Source: Ornithomonoglobus_A sp045612845 (GTDB lineage: Bacteria; Bacillota; Clostridia; UBA1381). Taken from it: a stretch of DNA of 64,000 bases. Below the pieces are notes generated by a model, which saw nothing but the letters and a program-made list of their open reading frames with translations, searched no databases and was not told where the DNA came from. Location of the stretch: the NCBI GenBank assembly GCA_045612845.1, contig JAZKZV010000006.1, positions 1 through 64,000 on the forward strand, written 5' to 3'. The position numbers and the translations under genes are program-made. Below, one piece after another: positions 24,803 to 32,830 of this stretch. Positions within the stretch are counted from its first letter, which is position 1; each line of letters starts with the position of its first letter.

Positions 24803-26143
24803 ATGATACAAAATCCTATGCTTAAGGGCTTTAATCCCTACTCGTGCGCAGTGCGTGTGGGTGATGATTTTTATCTGGCACAGGCATCATACGAATGGTG
24901 GCCGGGTGTTACACTGTATCGTTCACGTGATTTGGAAAATTGGGAGATTCATTCGTATCCGCTAAATCGTATGTCTCAGCTCGATTTAACAGGTGTTCCG
25001 AGTGGCGGCGGTGTTGTAAGCGCATCATTGTCTTATGACGGAAACAAGTTCTATCTTGTTTATACTAATATGAAGAGCCGCGGCGAATTGGAACAGACGG
25101 ATAACTATCTTGTTACAACTGACGATATTAACGACGGTATCTGGAGCGAGCCTACATATCTTAACTCGCTTGGTATAAATCCGTTTTTGTTCCATAAAGA
25201 TGATAAGAAGTATCTTTTATCGGTTGGTTATGACTTCAGGAAAAATACAAACAGTGTATATATCCGTGAATATTCCCCCGAGGAGAAAATGCTCGTGGGT
25301 GATTGTACAAAAATCTATTCGGGTAATGCACAGTTCTGCGCGCTGTATTTTAAGGACTCGTATTTTTGCCTTGTAACCGAAAAGGACAGCGACAAAACAT
25401 CTGTTGCACTAAGCTCAAAGGAGCTTTTTGGTACATATTCGCCCGATGCGGACATACTTACTAATTATGAGCTTTCGTTGCAGGAAACTGCACTATCCTC
25501 GTTTGTTAAGGCGCAGATTAAAAAGGCAAACTCACCAAGCTCTGTACATTACGATTTTAAGACAATGGGTAAGTTAAATCTCGATTTTCAGACATTAAGA
25601 GGTCCGTTGTATCAGGCACTTACGCTTTGCTCTCAGGGTATGGTATTACGCGGTCAGGACGGATTTTTCAGCCGCTTTGACCAGAGTATTGTTGCAAGAA
25701 AAATAGAGAGCGCTAATTGCTATATCGAAACCAAGCTCGAATTTGAGCCTGAAAACGAAAAGCACATGGCGGGTCTTATAATCTATAACAATACAAAGAA
25801 CTGGATTTACGAGTGTGTTACTAAAAATGACGAAACAAACAAACGTGAAATTGCTCTTTTAGTATGTAAAGAAGGCAAAATTTTACGCGAAAAGAGTGTG
25901 TATCGTCAAATAGAGGACAGCGTACCCGTAATCCTGAGTGTTGATATGAATAATAATATGCTGACTTTCTCATATACAACAAACAACAACACATATGAGC
26001 TTGACGAAATTCTTGATCTGGACTCTATGTGTATAAATGCATCAGATACATTTATGGCGGCTATATGTGTTCAGGATATGTCAGCAAAAGAAAAAGAAGC
26101 AGTATTTGAACATTTTGACTATTGCATCAAGGAGGTATTTTAA
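24803..26143 (+). CDS. GH43-like protein lacking the catalytic residues (probable pseudoenzyme)
   Basis: 446 residues from ATG 24803 (AAAGGTG RBS; the ATG at 24785 would overlap that RBS). The N-terminal half follows beta-xylosidase-type GH43 proteins closely (NPMLKGFNP, RVGDDFYLAQASYEWWPGV, RSRDLENW, SQLDLTG). The C-terminal half matches their beta-sandwich domain (LDFQTLRG, FDQSIVARKIES, MAGLIIYNNTKNW). By my alignment from memory the catalytic base Asp of NPDPS is Tyr13, the pKa-modulating Asp is Asn126 (GINPFLFH), and the general acid Glu of EAPHLY is Gln177. Roughly 80 residues of the last propeller blades are also missing. No signal peptide, so it is intracellular. It is coupled to the ROK kinase by a TAATG overlap. 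A sugar-binding role is possible. Confidence 0.85.
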   Translation: MIQNPMLKGFNPYSCAVRVGDDFYLAQASYEWWPGVTLYRSRDLENWEIHSYPLNRMSQLDLTGVPSGGGVVSASLSYDGNKFYLVYTNMKSRGELEQTDNYLVTTDDINDGIWSEPTYLNSLGINPFLFHKDDKKYLLSVGYDFRKNTNSVYIREYSPEEKMLVGDCTKIYSGNAQFCALYFKDSYFCLVTEKDSDKTSVALSSKELFGTYSPDADILTNYELSLQETALSSFVKAQIKKANSPSSVHYDFKTMGKLNLDFQTLRGPLYQALTLCSQGMVLRGQDGFFSRFDQSIVARKIESANCYIETKLEFEPENEKHMAGLIIYNNTKNWIYECVTKNDETNKREIALLVCKEGKILREKSVYRQIEDSVPVILSVDMNNNMLTFSYTTNNNTYELDEILDLDSMCINASDTFMAAICVQDMSAKEKEAVFEHFDYCIKEVF

Positions 26144-27087
26144 TGTATTACATAGGAATTGATTTAGGCGGAACAAACATTGCAGTAGGAGTTGTGGATA
26201 AAGACGGAAAGCTTATCTATAAGGACTCTACTCCCACCAATGCACCAAGAAGTGCCGAAGAATATGCCGAGGATATGGTACGTATGTGCTATAAGGTTAC
26301 AGAGGGTGCAAAGCTTACAATGGACGACATTGTTGCAATAGGTCTTGGCAGTCCCGGAAGTGTTGATAACGAAAGAGGACTGATTGTAAGTGCGGGAAAT
26401 CTCGGAATTAAAAATGCAGAATTCAGAAGACTTATACAAGAAAAAATAGATAAGAGTGTAACAATCGAAAATGACGCAAACGCGGCGGCATATGGCGAAT
26501 ATATGGTATATGGCGACGATGTTGACAGTTTTGTATGCATAACCCTTGGTACAGGTATCGGCAGCGGTATTATTGTAAATAAAAAGCTATATACAGGTTG
26601 TAACCATGCCGGCGGTGAGTTTGGACACGTTACAATAGATATGGATGGTCTGCCCTGCCGTTGCGGTCAAAAAGGTTGTTGGGAGAAGTATGCGTCTGCA
26701 ACTGCTCTTATTAACCAGACAAAAGAGGCAATAGAGAAAAACCCCGATTCTATGATGGTAAAGTGGGTAGAGGAAAATGGCAAGGTTTCGGGCAGAACTG
26801 CCTTTGAATGTGCTAAAAAAGGCGACAGTGCCGCACTTATGGTAGTAGAAAACTTCCAGAAGTATCTTGCAACAGGATTGATTTCTGTGGTAAATATCTT
26901 CCAACCCGATAAAATTACCGTCGGTGGCGGTATAAGTGCTGAGGGCGAATATTTGCTCGGCCCGGTAAGAGAAATGGTGTTTTATAAGGACTATTACAAG
27001 GGCGACAGAAAAAAACCCGTATTAGAAGCTGCAAAATTAGGCAACGATGCGGGAATTATAGGTGCAGCAATGTGTGCGGTAAACTAA
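26143..27087 (+). CDS. ROK-family sugar kinase (glucokinase-like)
   Basis: 314 residues from ATG 26143, with AAGGAGG seven bases before it. ATP site GIDLGGTN at residues 5-12, catalytic region IENDANAAAYGE, GTGIGSGIIVN, and the ROK zinc site GGEFGHVTID...CRCGQKGCWEKYAS (about 160-185). It phosphorylates a hexose such as glucose or N-acetylmannosamine; the family also includes repressors, but there is no N-terminal helix-turn-helix here. It overlaps the GH43-like gene by 1 bp and is likely translated with it. Confidence 0.93.
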   Translation: MYYIGIDLGGTNIAVGVVDKDGKLIYKDSTPTNAPRSAEEYAEDMVRMCYKVTEGAKLTMDDIVAIGLGSPGSVDNERGLIVSAGNLGIKNAEFRRLIQEKIDKSVTIENDANAAAYGEYMVYGDDVDSFVCITLGTGIGSGIIVNKKLYTGCNHAGGEFGHVTIDMDGLPCRCGQKGCWEKYASATALINQTKEAIEKNPDSMMVKWVEENGKVSGRTAFECAKKGDSAALMVVENFQKYLATGLISVVNIFQPDKITVGGGISAEGEYLLGPVREMVFYKDYYKGDRKKPVLEAAKLGNDAGIIGAAMCAVN

Positions 27088-27115
27088 GAACGGAGTAATT
27101 TTATTTATATTTCTA

Positions 27116-27144
27116 TTGACAAAATTGATTTTTAGATGTATAAT
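27116..27144 (+). promoter_or_regulatory. Promoter of the antisense/antitoxin RNA
   Basis: Perfect consensus TTGACA (27116-27121), 17-bp spacer, TATAAT (27139-27144), yet no protein-coding gene with an RBS follows on this strand. Confidence 0.8.
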
Positions 27145-27150
27145 GATAAT

Positions 27151-27240
27151 AGAAAAAGGCAAGACCTAAAACGGTTATGCCAAAAGAGAGTTTATATAAA
27201 AATAACGCTAACTTTTGTCATGGGCTGGCGTTATTTTTTT
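27151..27240 (+). ncRNA. Candidate antitoxin RNA of a type I toxin-antitoxin pair
   Basis: A transcript of about 90 nt is expected between the consensus promoter and the shared terminator hairpin. It converges on the toxin mRNA and overlaps its 3' end by about 40 nt. A similar stretch ACCTAAAACGG (27164) / ACCTTTAACAACGG (27367) occurs on the same strand and could add weak pairing. This is the layout of TxpA/RatA, BsrG/SR4 and pAD1 fst systems. Confidence 0.6.
27209..27240. terminator. Bidirectional terminator shared by toxin mRNA and antitoxin RNA
   Basis: AATAACGC/GCGTTATT stem with T-runs on both strands; the toxin stop codon lies inside it. Confidence 0.8.
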
Positions 27241-27299
27241 ATGGTAATTAACATCAATAATAAAATCATCATAAATGATATTATGTATTCATTATCCAT
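27231..27299 (-). CDS. Small hydrophobic peptide, probable type I toxin
   Basis: 22 codons from ATG 27299: MDNEYIISFM, then a Leu/Met/Ile-only stretch, ending TIKK. One predicted membrane span with a charged tail, as in Fst/TxpA/BsrG-type toxins. RBS AAGGAGG lies six to seven bases before the ATG and sits in a small hairpin (CCAC/GTGG), as is usual for such toxins. Its own promoter lies about 100 bp upstream, giving a long leader for a tiny gene, and the terminator follows immediately. It is too short for homology to be judged by eye; the call rests on the arrangement. Confidence 0.6.
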   Translation of the reverse strand: MDNEYIISFMMILLLMLITIKK

Positions 27300-27398
27300 A
27301 GCAACCACCTCCTTCCGTGGAGATGATGACATAACCGCCCTGCTTTTTACACTGTTTTTTAGTCTTACCTTTAACAACGGATTTCTCTATCGTTTTTT

Positions 27399-27427
27399 AT
27401 TATACATCAAAAATCCATATAAATCAA
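27399..27427 (-). promoter_or_regulatory. Promoter of the toxin gene
   Basis: Minus-strand -35 TTGATT (27422-27427), 17-bp spacer, -10 TATAAT (27399-27404). Confidence 0.7.
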
Positions 27428-27505
27428 CAAAAGTGCAATAATGAAACAATAATGTAAAATATGATCTTGGTGTTTTTGACGGACACTGCTTTATATTCTG
27501 CATAA

Positions 27506-27530
27506 TAAAAAGGGCTATCAGCCCTTTTTG
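27506..27530 (-). terminator. Terminator of the NagD-like gene
   Basis: AAAAAGGGCT/AGCCCTTTTT stem with 3-base loop just after the stop codon. Confidence 0.88.
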
Positions 27531-27536
27531 TTTTAA

Positions 27537-28319
27537 TTATTTTGCTGCGGCAGGAATATCTCCTACACCATTTAATATCAAACGCGGTCTGTACGGGAAC
27601 TTGAGACACTCCTCGCGTGTAGTAACGCCTGAGAGCACCAAAACAGTATCAAGACCTGTTTCTATACCGGCAACAATATCTGTATCCATTCTGTCGCCTA
27701 TCATAACTGCGTCATCTGAATGTACACCCAAAAGACGAAGACCTGTTCTCATCATCAATGGATTAGGCTTGCCTACATAATATGCCTGTTTGCCCGTTGC
27801 AAGCTCAATAGGTGCTAAAAATGCACGACACGCGGGCATTATTCCCGACTCTGACGGGCCTGTGAGGTCAAAGTTTGCACCAATAAGCTTTGCGCCATTG
27901 TTTACAAGTCGCATTGCTTTTGCAATCATATCGGGATTAAAACCCGATGGCTCACCCATAACAACATAGTCCGGGTCAACATCATTGTATGTGATACCCG
28001 CATCAAAGAGGGCATTTTGTATTCCATGCTCGCCCATAATATATGCACTGCAACCGGGCGACTGACTATCTAAAAACTGTGCAGTTGCAAGTGCGCTTGT
28101 GTAAAAGTGCGACTCGTCAACATCCAAGCCCATACGGAACAGTTTTTGTTGCAGCTCCTTTGGTGTGTACATACTTGAGTTTGTAAGGAACAGATATTCC
28201 TTGTTGTTGTTTTTTAGCCATTCTACAAATTCCTTTACACCGGGAAGAATTTTGTTACCGTGATATATTACACCGTCCATATCACATATAAAGCCTTTTT
28301 TATTTAATAGTTTTTCCAT
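27537..28319 (-). CDS. HAD IIA (NagD-like) phosphatase
   Basis: 260 residues. Motif I CDMDGVIYHGNKILPG (nucleophile Asp near residue 13), motif II FLTNSS, the C2A cap, Lys and GKPNPLMM (motif III), and motif IV VMIGDRMDTDIVAGIETG, a full set of HAD IIA motifs. Members dephosphorylate nucleotides or sugar phosphates such as p-nitrophenyl phosphate and UMP in vitro; the true substrate is unknown. RBS CGAAAGGAAACA. The DUF559 gene ends 19 bp upstream on the same strand. Confidence 0.92.
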   Translation of the reverse strand: MEKLLNKKGFICDMDGVIYHGNKILPGVKEFVEWLKNNNKEYLFLTNSSMYTPKELQQKLFRMGLDVDESHFYTSALATAQFLDSQSPGCSAYIMGEHGIQNALFDAGITYNDVDPDYVVMGEPSGFNPDMIAKAMRLVNNGAKLIGANFDLTGPSESGIMPACRAFLAPIELATGKQAYYVGKPNPLMMRTGLRLLGVHSDDAVMIGDRMDTDIVAGIETGLDTVLVLSGVTTREECLKFPYRPRLILNGVGDIPAAAK

Positions 28320-28338
28320 AATTGTTTCCTTTCGTAGG

Positions 28339-28740
28339 TTATTCTGGCTCCCTTGTGTAAAGGGAGCTGTCGCGAATGCGACTGAGGGATTGTTTTTTTA
28401 CTTGATTATCAATATATATACATACTCCCTCAAAATTTCTTAATACATCAAGATTTGATATTCTAATAACTTTTATCCCGAACTGTTTTAAATAATCCGT
28501 TCTTTTTTTATCATTCTCTTTGCCCTCATCTTCATAATGTTGGGAACCATCTAACTCAATAACAAGATTTGCTTTTGCACAATAAAAATCTGCAATGTAT
28601 TTACCTAATACCTTTTGCCTTAAAAATTTTATAGGATAGTCTTTTAAAAAATCATACCACAGATGCCTTTCCTCTTTTGTCATATTTTTTCTAAGTTCTT
28701 TTGCAAATGGCACAATTTTTGTATTGTGTTTTCTATCCAA
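28339..28740 (-). CDS. DUF559 (endonuclease-like) protein embedded in repeats
   Basis: 133 residues of the DUF559 family, a PD-(D/E)xK-like fold related to very-short-patch repair and restriction nucleases. Core motif FLRQKVLGKYIADFYCAKAN then LVIELDGSQHYE and IKVIRISNLDVL, so the Asp, Glu/xD and Gln-His positions of the active site are present. It starts with TTG at 28740 after GGAGGGATTGTAA. The last 17 residues (QSLSRIRDSSLYTREPE) are encoded by the left repeat copy, and the RBS resembles the GAGGGATTG end of the repeat. Inverted repeat copies lie on both sides (28346-28392, 28866-28917). It may be involved in spreading the repeats (inference). Confidence 0.88.
   Translation of the reverse strand: MDRKHNTKIVPFAKELRKNMTKEERHLWYDFLKDYPIKFLRQKVLGKYIADFYCAKANLVIELDGSQHYEDEGKENDKKRTDYLKQFGIKVIRISNLDVLRNFEGVCIYIDNQVKKQSLSRIRDSSLYTREPE
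28346..28392 (+). repeat. Family B palindromic repeat, left copy at the DUF559 gene
   Basis: GGCTCCCTTGTGTAAAGGGA then GCTG, variable hairpin TCGCGAATGCGA, then CTGAGGGATTG. It codes for the C-terminus of DUF559 on the other strand. Confidence 0.9.
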
Positions 28741-28796
28741 TTACAATCCCTCCGACTCTTCGAGCCACCTCCCGTCTTGCCTCCTTTGATGCATAG

Positions 28797-28845
28797 CATT
28801 AAGGGAGGGGGACCACACGAAGTGTGGTGGAGGGATGAAAGGCTT
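28797..28845. repeat. Family B variant
   Basis: AAGGGAGGGGGACCACACGA and AGTGTGGTGGAGGGATGAAA: same GGGAGG...GAGGGAT ends with a different inner hairpin CCACACGAAGTGTGG. Confidence 0.65.
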
Positions 28846-28865
28846 CCTACCATTAAGGCAAGAAC

Positions 28866-28917
28866 CAATCCCTCAGTCAAACCTTCGGTTTGCCAGCTCC
28901 CTTTACACAAGGGAGCC
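28866..28917 (-). repeat. Family B palindromic repeat, right copy at the DUF559 gene
   Basis: In reverse orientation: GGCTCCCTTGTGTAAAGGGA, GCTG, variable hairpin GCAAACCGAAGGTTTG, CTGAGGGATTG. The conserved outer segments are identical to the left copy; only the inner hairpin differs. Confidence 0.9.
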
Positions 28918-28996
28918 TTCAAGGGAGGCTTTTTTATTATACATTATTATACCATTTTTATTTTGTTTTTTCAAGGGGTTTTGGGAATTTTGTTTT

Positions 28997-29031
28997 TATG
29001 CATTGTAGGGGAGGGTTTCCATGCCCTCCCA
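28997..29031. repeat. Family C palindrome
   Basis: CATTGTAGGGGAGGGTTTCC then ATGCCCTCCC, downstream of the S-layer gene. Confidence 0.6.
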
Positions 29032-29042
29032 AATTTTTTGCA

Positions 29043-29074
29043 CAAAAAAGAGGTACGGTTTAACCGTACCTCTC
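29043..29074 (-). terminator. Terminator of the S-layer gene
   Basis: Near-perfect stem AGAGGTACGG/CCGTACCTCT followed by TTTTTT on the minus strand. Confidence 0.92.
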
Positions 29075-29110
29075 AATTTATATATTAACTGTTTAAGTTA
29101 CCTGACTCAA

Positions 29111-32100
29111 TTAGTTAAGTGTGATTGAGTAGATTTCTTGGATGTCGCCATCATATACTCTTGCGATTGCGAATGCAGGAGTATTGTTTGTTGATGACCA
29201 GTTAACTGTTGTGCTACCAGGAGCTGTCATACCAGCGCTTGTGATAACTGAAGCTGTAACTTCAGCTGTGCTGTCAAGCTTAGCAACTCTGCTACCAGCT
29301 CTAACTGTTGCGTCATAGCTGTAAGCCTTTGCTTCTGCTGCATATGAGTAGAATACGCCTGTGTCAGCTGATTCGTATTGGTCTGGATCTGGTGTTGTGT
29401 TAAGAGCTGCATCTGTTGCAAGTGCGATACCTGCTGCATACTTCTTAACTACAGGAGCTACTACGAAGCTAACTGTCTTACCAGCAGCCTCACCCTTGAA
29501 TACAAGGTCTTGTGTACCTGCTGTTACAGCGTCTTGGTCTGGCTCTGCGATTGCAGTAGCTGTCTTAGCAAGCATTGCTGCATTGTTAACAAAGTCTGTA
29601 CCAGGAGCAAGTAGTGTCCAGATTTCTGTAACTTCACCAGCTGAGTTTGTTGCAGCTACGAAAGGTGTACCCTCAACAATGTTTGCTGTGTTAAAGTTAG
29701 AGAATGTGTTAACGCCACCAACGTTTGCAGCTGAAGTTGAATCCTTAGCTGCTGCATCAAGAATTAGGTCTGTTACTGTACCGTCTTCTGCGTATACAGG
29801 GATAGCCTTAACTGTTGAACCGTCAACTGTGATATCCTTAACAGCACCTGCTGCAATCATAAGCTCTGAGCTTACTGTGTAACCGTAGTTACCTGTTAGC
29901 ATAACAACCATTGGGTATGTACCGTCTGATGTGTTTCTGTCGCCAAGGAATACAGCGATGTAGTTCATGTCATCAACAAGGTTAGCCTTGTCAGCAACTG
30001 TGATAGCCTTTGTAGTATCTGTTGCGAATTCAGCAGCGTTTAGGATAACTGATGTATCAGATACGCCGTATGAACCGATTCTTTCTGATCTCTCATCATA
30101 AGCATCGCCTGTTGCGTTTGCTGTTGTAGCAATCTTAGCAGGGTTAATAGCCTTTAGTGTAACTTCGCCTGCATTGTTTACTGAGTACTCAACAAATCTG
30201 TCGATTGTCTTGATTGCTGTACCAGCTGTTGTTGAAGCGATTAGTTGACCTGAACCATCCAATAGAGGGAATTGGTTGTTAACTGTCATGTTTGTTGTAC
30301 CAAGGTTTGATGTATCAGCCTTTATAGCGTAGTCAACCTTAGAACCATCCTTAAGGATTAGTCTAACCTTTGTTTCGCCAGCGTTTGTGAAGTATCTGTC
30401 AACTATAGCGTAGTTAACTGATGCTGCAAGAACTTCTGACTTAGCAATGTTACCATCTTTATCAAGATATAGTGTGTATGTTGTTAGAGGTGTTAGTGAA
30501 CCACCAAGTTGAGCGTTGAACTTGTATTCAGCATCGCCAACTGTGTAAACTGTAGCACCTGTAGCATCTGTACCTGAACCTGTAACTTTACCTTCTGCTG
30601 TATCTCTTGAAACGATTACGTTATAGAAGCTTGAAGAAGCAAAGTTTGTTGGGTCAGCTTGGATTGAAAGAACGTCGTTCTTTTGAAGTTCTGTAATTTC
30701 AATTTCTGTACCATCTGTTAAAGCAAGGTTGTAAACTGTATCTTCGTCGTCTGCGTCAACGTCGATTGTACCATTGTTTGTGATAACCTTAACATCGCCG
30801 TCTTTCTTAACGATTACTTCGTCAACAACGCCTGTAACATATGAATCGATTGTGATGTAGTCATATAGACCATCTGTTGATGTTTGACCTGCTTGAGGTG
30901 AGTCAATTAGGTAACCATTCTCAAATGAGTTTGTTAGGTAACCTGTTGTTGCGTGGAACAATGTGTTCAATGTAACAGGACCTGTGATTTCAACACCGTT
31001 AACAATTAGCTTAACACCAGCTGAAAGGTTATAAGCCTTTGAAGATGTTGTTGTTGCGCTCTTGTATAGGTCGATAACTGTTGCTGCTGATGCACTTGGA
31101 GCTGTTGGCTTAAGTGTTTCGTCATCAAATGCAACAACTACGTTCTTACCAGCTGTTTCGATGTAAACGATTGAAGCTTCGTCATCATCATTTACGTTGA
31201 TTAGAGCATATGTATACTCTAAGTAGTAGCTTTCAGCACCTGAAGCAAGTGATGCAACGTTGTTAACCTGAACTGTGTTATAAACAGGGTTACCAAGTGT
31301 ATCGTCGCCTACGTACTTACCTGTGTAAGCAGCACCATCAAAGTTGTCTGCCTTTTCAACTAAGTAGTTTACTTCGCCTGGCTTAAGTGTTGAGCCTGTA
31401 GCTCTGCTTGTGCCATTTACACGACCGTATACTTCGTATGTATTCCATTCATTTGTAAGAAGTGATTCGAAAGCTCTGCCTTCTTTACCATCCATTTGCT
31501 TATATTCTGGAACTCTTACACCGTTATCAACTGTGTACTTAGCAACCTTAAGGATTGGAGCCTTGATAGCGTTAGCGATCATTTGAGCAACTTGGCCTCT
31601 TGTAAGCTCTGTATCGTTAGATACACCTGTTACACCCTTGTTTATACCAAGCTCTGAACCCCATGTAAGGTAACCATTTGGCCAGCCACCAGCGATTTGA
31701 GCATATTCATCATAACCGCAAGCATTTACAAGCATCTTTGTAGCTTGTGCAAATGTAACTGTAGCTTCTGGGTCAAATGTTGTTTCACTTGTACCGTTGA
31801 TTATACCTTGTGCAACACCTTCTGCAACGTATCCAACTGCCCAGTGGTCAGCCTTAACGTCGTCGAACTTTTGTGTTGTATTTGACTCTGCAGCTGCTAG
31901 AAGATTCTTAGCTCCTACAACTAACTTAGCCATTTGTGCTCTTGTAACCTTTTCTTCTGCTTTGAATGTACCGTCATCAAAACCAGCGATCATGCCTAAT
32001 GCTGACAACTGTTCAACAGCTGCATAATAGCTTGCATCAGGAGTTACGTCAGGATATGTAGCAGCCATAGCCACGAATGAGCTTGAAGCTATAGCAAGAG

Positions 32101-32140
32101 CAGCTACTGTAGCAATGATTTTCTTGAAATTCTTTAACAT
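29111..32140 (-). CDS. Major S-layer-type protein with three SLH domains
   Basis: 1009 residues with a signal peptide (about 1-26, ending VAMAA) and three SLH repeats in about 28-205 (GTFKAEEKVTRAQMAKLV; ETTFDPEATVTFAQATKMLV; ELTRGQVAQMIANAI). The remaining 800 residues are acidic, rich in Ala, Thr, Val and Asp, poor in Cys, with repeated beta-strand patterns but no enzyme motif. It has a strong promoter, a long structured leader, RBS AAAGGGAGG, a strong terminator and a very uniform set of codons, all signs of high expression. I infer the main S-layer subunit, held to pyruvylated wall polymer through SLH. Confidence 0.85.
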   Translation of the reverse strand: MLKNFKKIIATVAALAIASSSFVAMAATYPDVTPDASYYAAVEQLSALGMIAGFDDGTFKAEEKVTRAQMAKLVVGAKNLLAAAESNTTQKFDDVKADHWAVGYVAEGVAQGIINGTSETTFDPEATVTFAQATKMLVNACGYDEYAQIAGGWPNGYLTWGSELGINKGVTGVSNDTELTRGQVAQMIANAIKAPILKVAKYTVDNGVRVPEYKQMDGKEGRAFESLLTNEWNTYEVYGRVNGTSRATGSTLKPGEVNYLVEKADNFDGAAYTGKYVGDDTLGNPVYNTVQVNNVASLASGAESYYLEYTYALINVNDDDEASIVYIETAGKNVVVAFDDETLKPTAPSASAATVIDLYKSATTTSSKAYNLSAGVKLIVNGVEITGPVTLNTLFHATTGYLTNSFENGYLIDSPQAGQTSTDGLYDYITIDSYVTGVVDEVIVKKDGDVKVITNNGTIDVDADDEDTVYNLALTDGTEIEITELQKNDVLSIQADPTNFASSSFYNVIVSRDTAEGKVTGSGTDATGATVYTVGDAEYKFNAQLGGSLTPLTTYTLYLDKDGNIAKSEVLAASVNYAIVDRYFTNAGETKVRLILKDGSKVDYAIKADTSNLGTTNMTVNNQFPLLDGSGQLIASTTAGTAIKTIDRFVEYSVNNAGEVTLKAINPAKIATTANATGDAYDERSERIGSYGVSDTSVILNAAEFATDTTKAITVADKANLVDDMNYIAVFLGDRNTSDGTYPMVVMLTGNYGYTVSSELMIAAGAVKDITVDGSTVKAIPVYAEDGTVTDLILDAAAKDSTSAANVGGVNTFSNFNTANIVEGTPFVAATNSAGEVTEIWTLLAPGTDFVNNAAMLAKTATAIAEPDQDAVTAGTQDLVFKGEAAGKTVSFVVAPVVKKYAAGIALATDAALNTTPDPDQYESADTGVFYSYAAEAKAYSYDATVRAGSRVAKLDSTAEVTASVITSAGMTAPGSTTVNWSSTNNTPAFAIARVYDGDIQEIYSITLN

Positions 32141-32189
32141 AATTTCAATTCCTCCCTTTAAATTTTCTGAAGAGTAGTTTTCGTGTTCG

Positions 32190-32333
32190 GCTTTTGCAAA
32201 TCCTCTTCACAAACCTGCAAAAGCATGCGCCGTCATAATCCGTTTTGCGAACGATTACCTGCTTATCTTCCGCGTAAGATGTATGACTGACTAACAGATT
32301 AGCATACTGCTTCTACCCAAATACGGTAATCTG
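32190..32333 (-). promoter_or_regulatory. Structured leader of the S-layer mRNA
   Basis: Two stem-loops on the minus strand: CAGATTA/TAATCTG (32295-32333) at the extreme 5' end and GCTTTTGCA/TGCAAAAGC (32190-32224) about 50 nt before the start. Long hairpin leaders stabilise other S-layer mRNAs. Confidence 0.6.
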
Positions 32334-32342
32334 CTATCGTAC

Positions 32343-32371
32343 ATTGTACTCTTTTGGGCCAAGAATGTCAA
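32343..32371 (-). promoter_or_regulatory. Promoter of the S-layer gene
   Basis: Minus-strand -35 TTGACA (32366-32371), 17-bp spacer, -10 TACAAT (32343-32348). The leader is about 195 nt. Confidence 0.85.
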
Positions 32372-32532
32372 CAGTTTTACAACTTTTTTAATAATTTTGT
32401 AACATTTTTATAATATTACGATTATGTACTCAAAGTATACTGCAAATATGCATTACTTGCCCTACGATTTATTAGACGTTCGGGGGTTCGGTTTTGTTCC
32501 CGTTTTTATAAAAATTTTTTTCGGGACGTTTT

Positions 32533-32765
32533 ACAACCCCTCCACCGCGAGCGGTCCCCCTCCCCTTACACAGGGGAGGCTATTTACGGGAGGAGCAAGC
32601 CCCTCTCCTACGAAAAGGCTCCCTTGTGTAAAGGGAGCTGTCGAGCATAGCGAGACTGAGGGATTGTTTTTTGCGGAACGTCGAGGTCAACAATTTACAA
32701 CGCAAATTGTAGCGACAAAACCAACGGTTTTGGGAGCGTCGCCAAAACGCCCTCCCCTACGAGTG
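32533..32765. repeat. Repeat cluster: two family B and several family C palindromes
   Basis: 32533-32580 is a family B copy in reverse (inner hairpin ACCGCGAGCGGT). 32586-32612 is family C (GGGAGGAGCAAGCCCCTCTC). 32614-32674 is family B forward with inner hairpin TCGAGCATAGCGAG. 32676-32765 holds further family C-like palindromes (AAAACCAACGGTTTT). No gene is seen in the 430 bp upstream of the S-layer promoter. Confidence 0.75.
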
Positions 32766-32778
32766 TGGTGTGTATGGC

Positions 32779-32815
32779 AAAAAAATACCGGGTACCCGTT
32801 CGGGATACCCGGCAT
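32779..32815 (-). terminator. Terminator of the 1063-residue protein gene
   Basis: Minus-strand GCCGGGTATCC.../...GGGTACCCGGT stem followed by TTTTTTT. Confidence 0.85.
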
Positions 32816-32830
32816 AAATTATGCTATATA

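Noticed and set aside
27136..27441. A 101-codon plus-strand reading frame in the toxin-antitoxin region
   Set aside because: It has no RBS, runs through the terminator hairpin, and has biased composition. The promoter ahead of it fits a short RNA better.
28663..29088. Plus- and minus-strand frames across the repeats around the DUF559 gene
   Set aside because: They translate palindromic repeats and contain no recognisable domain or RBS.
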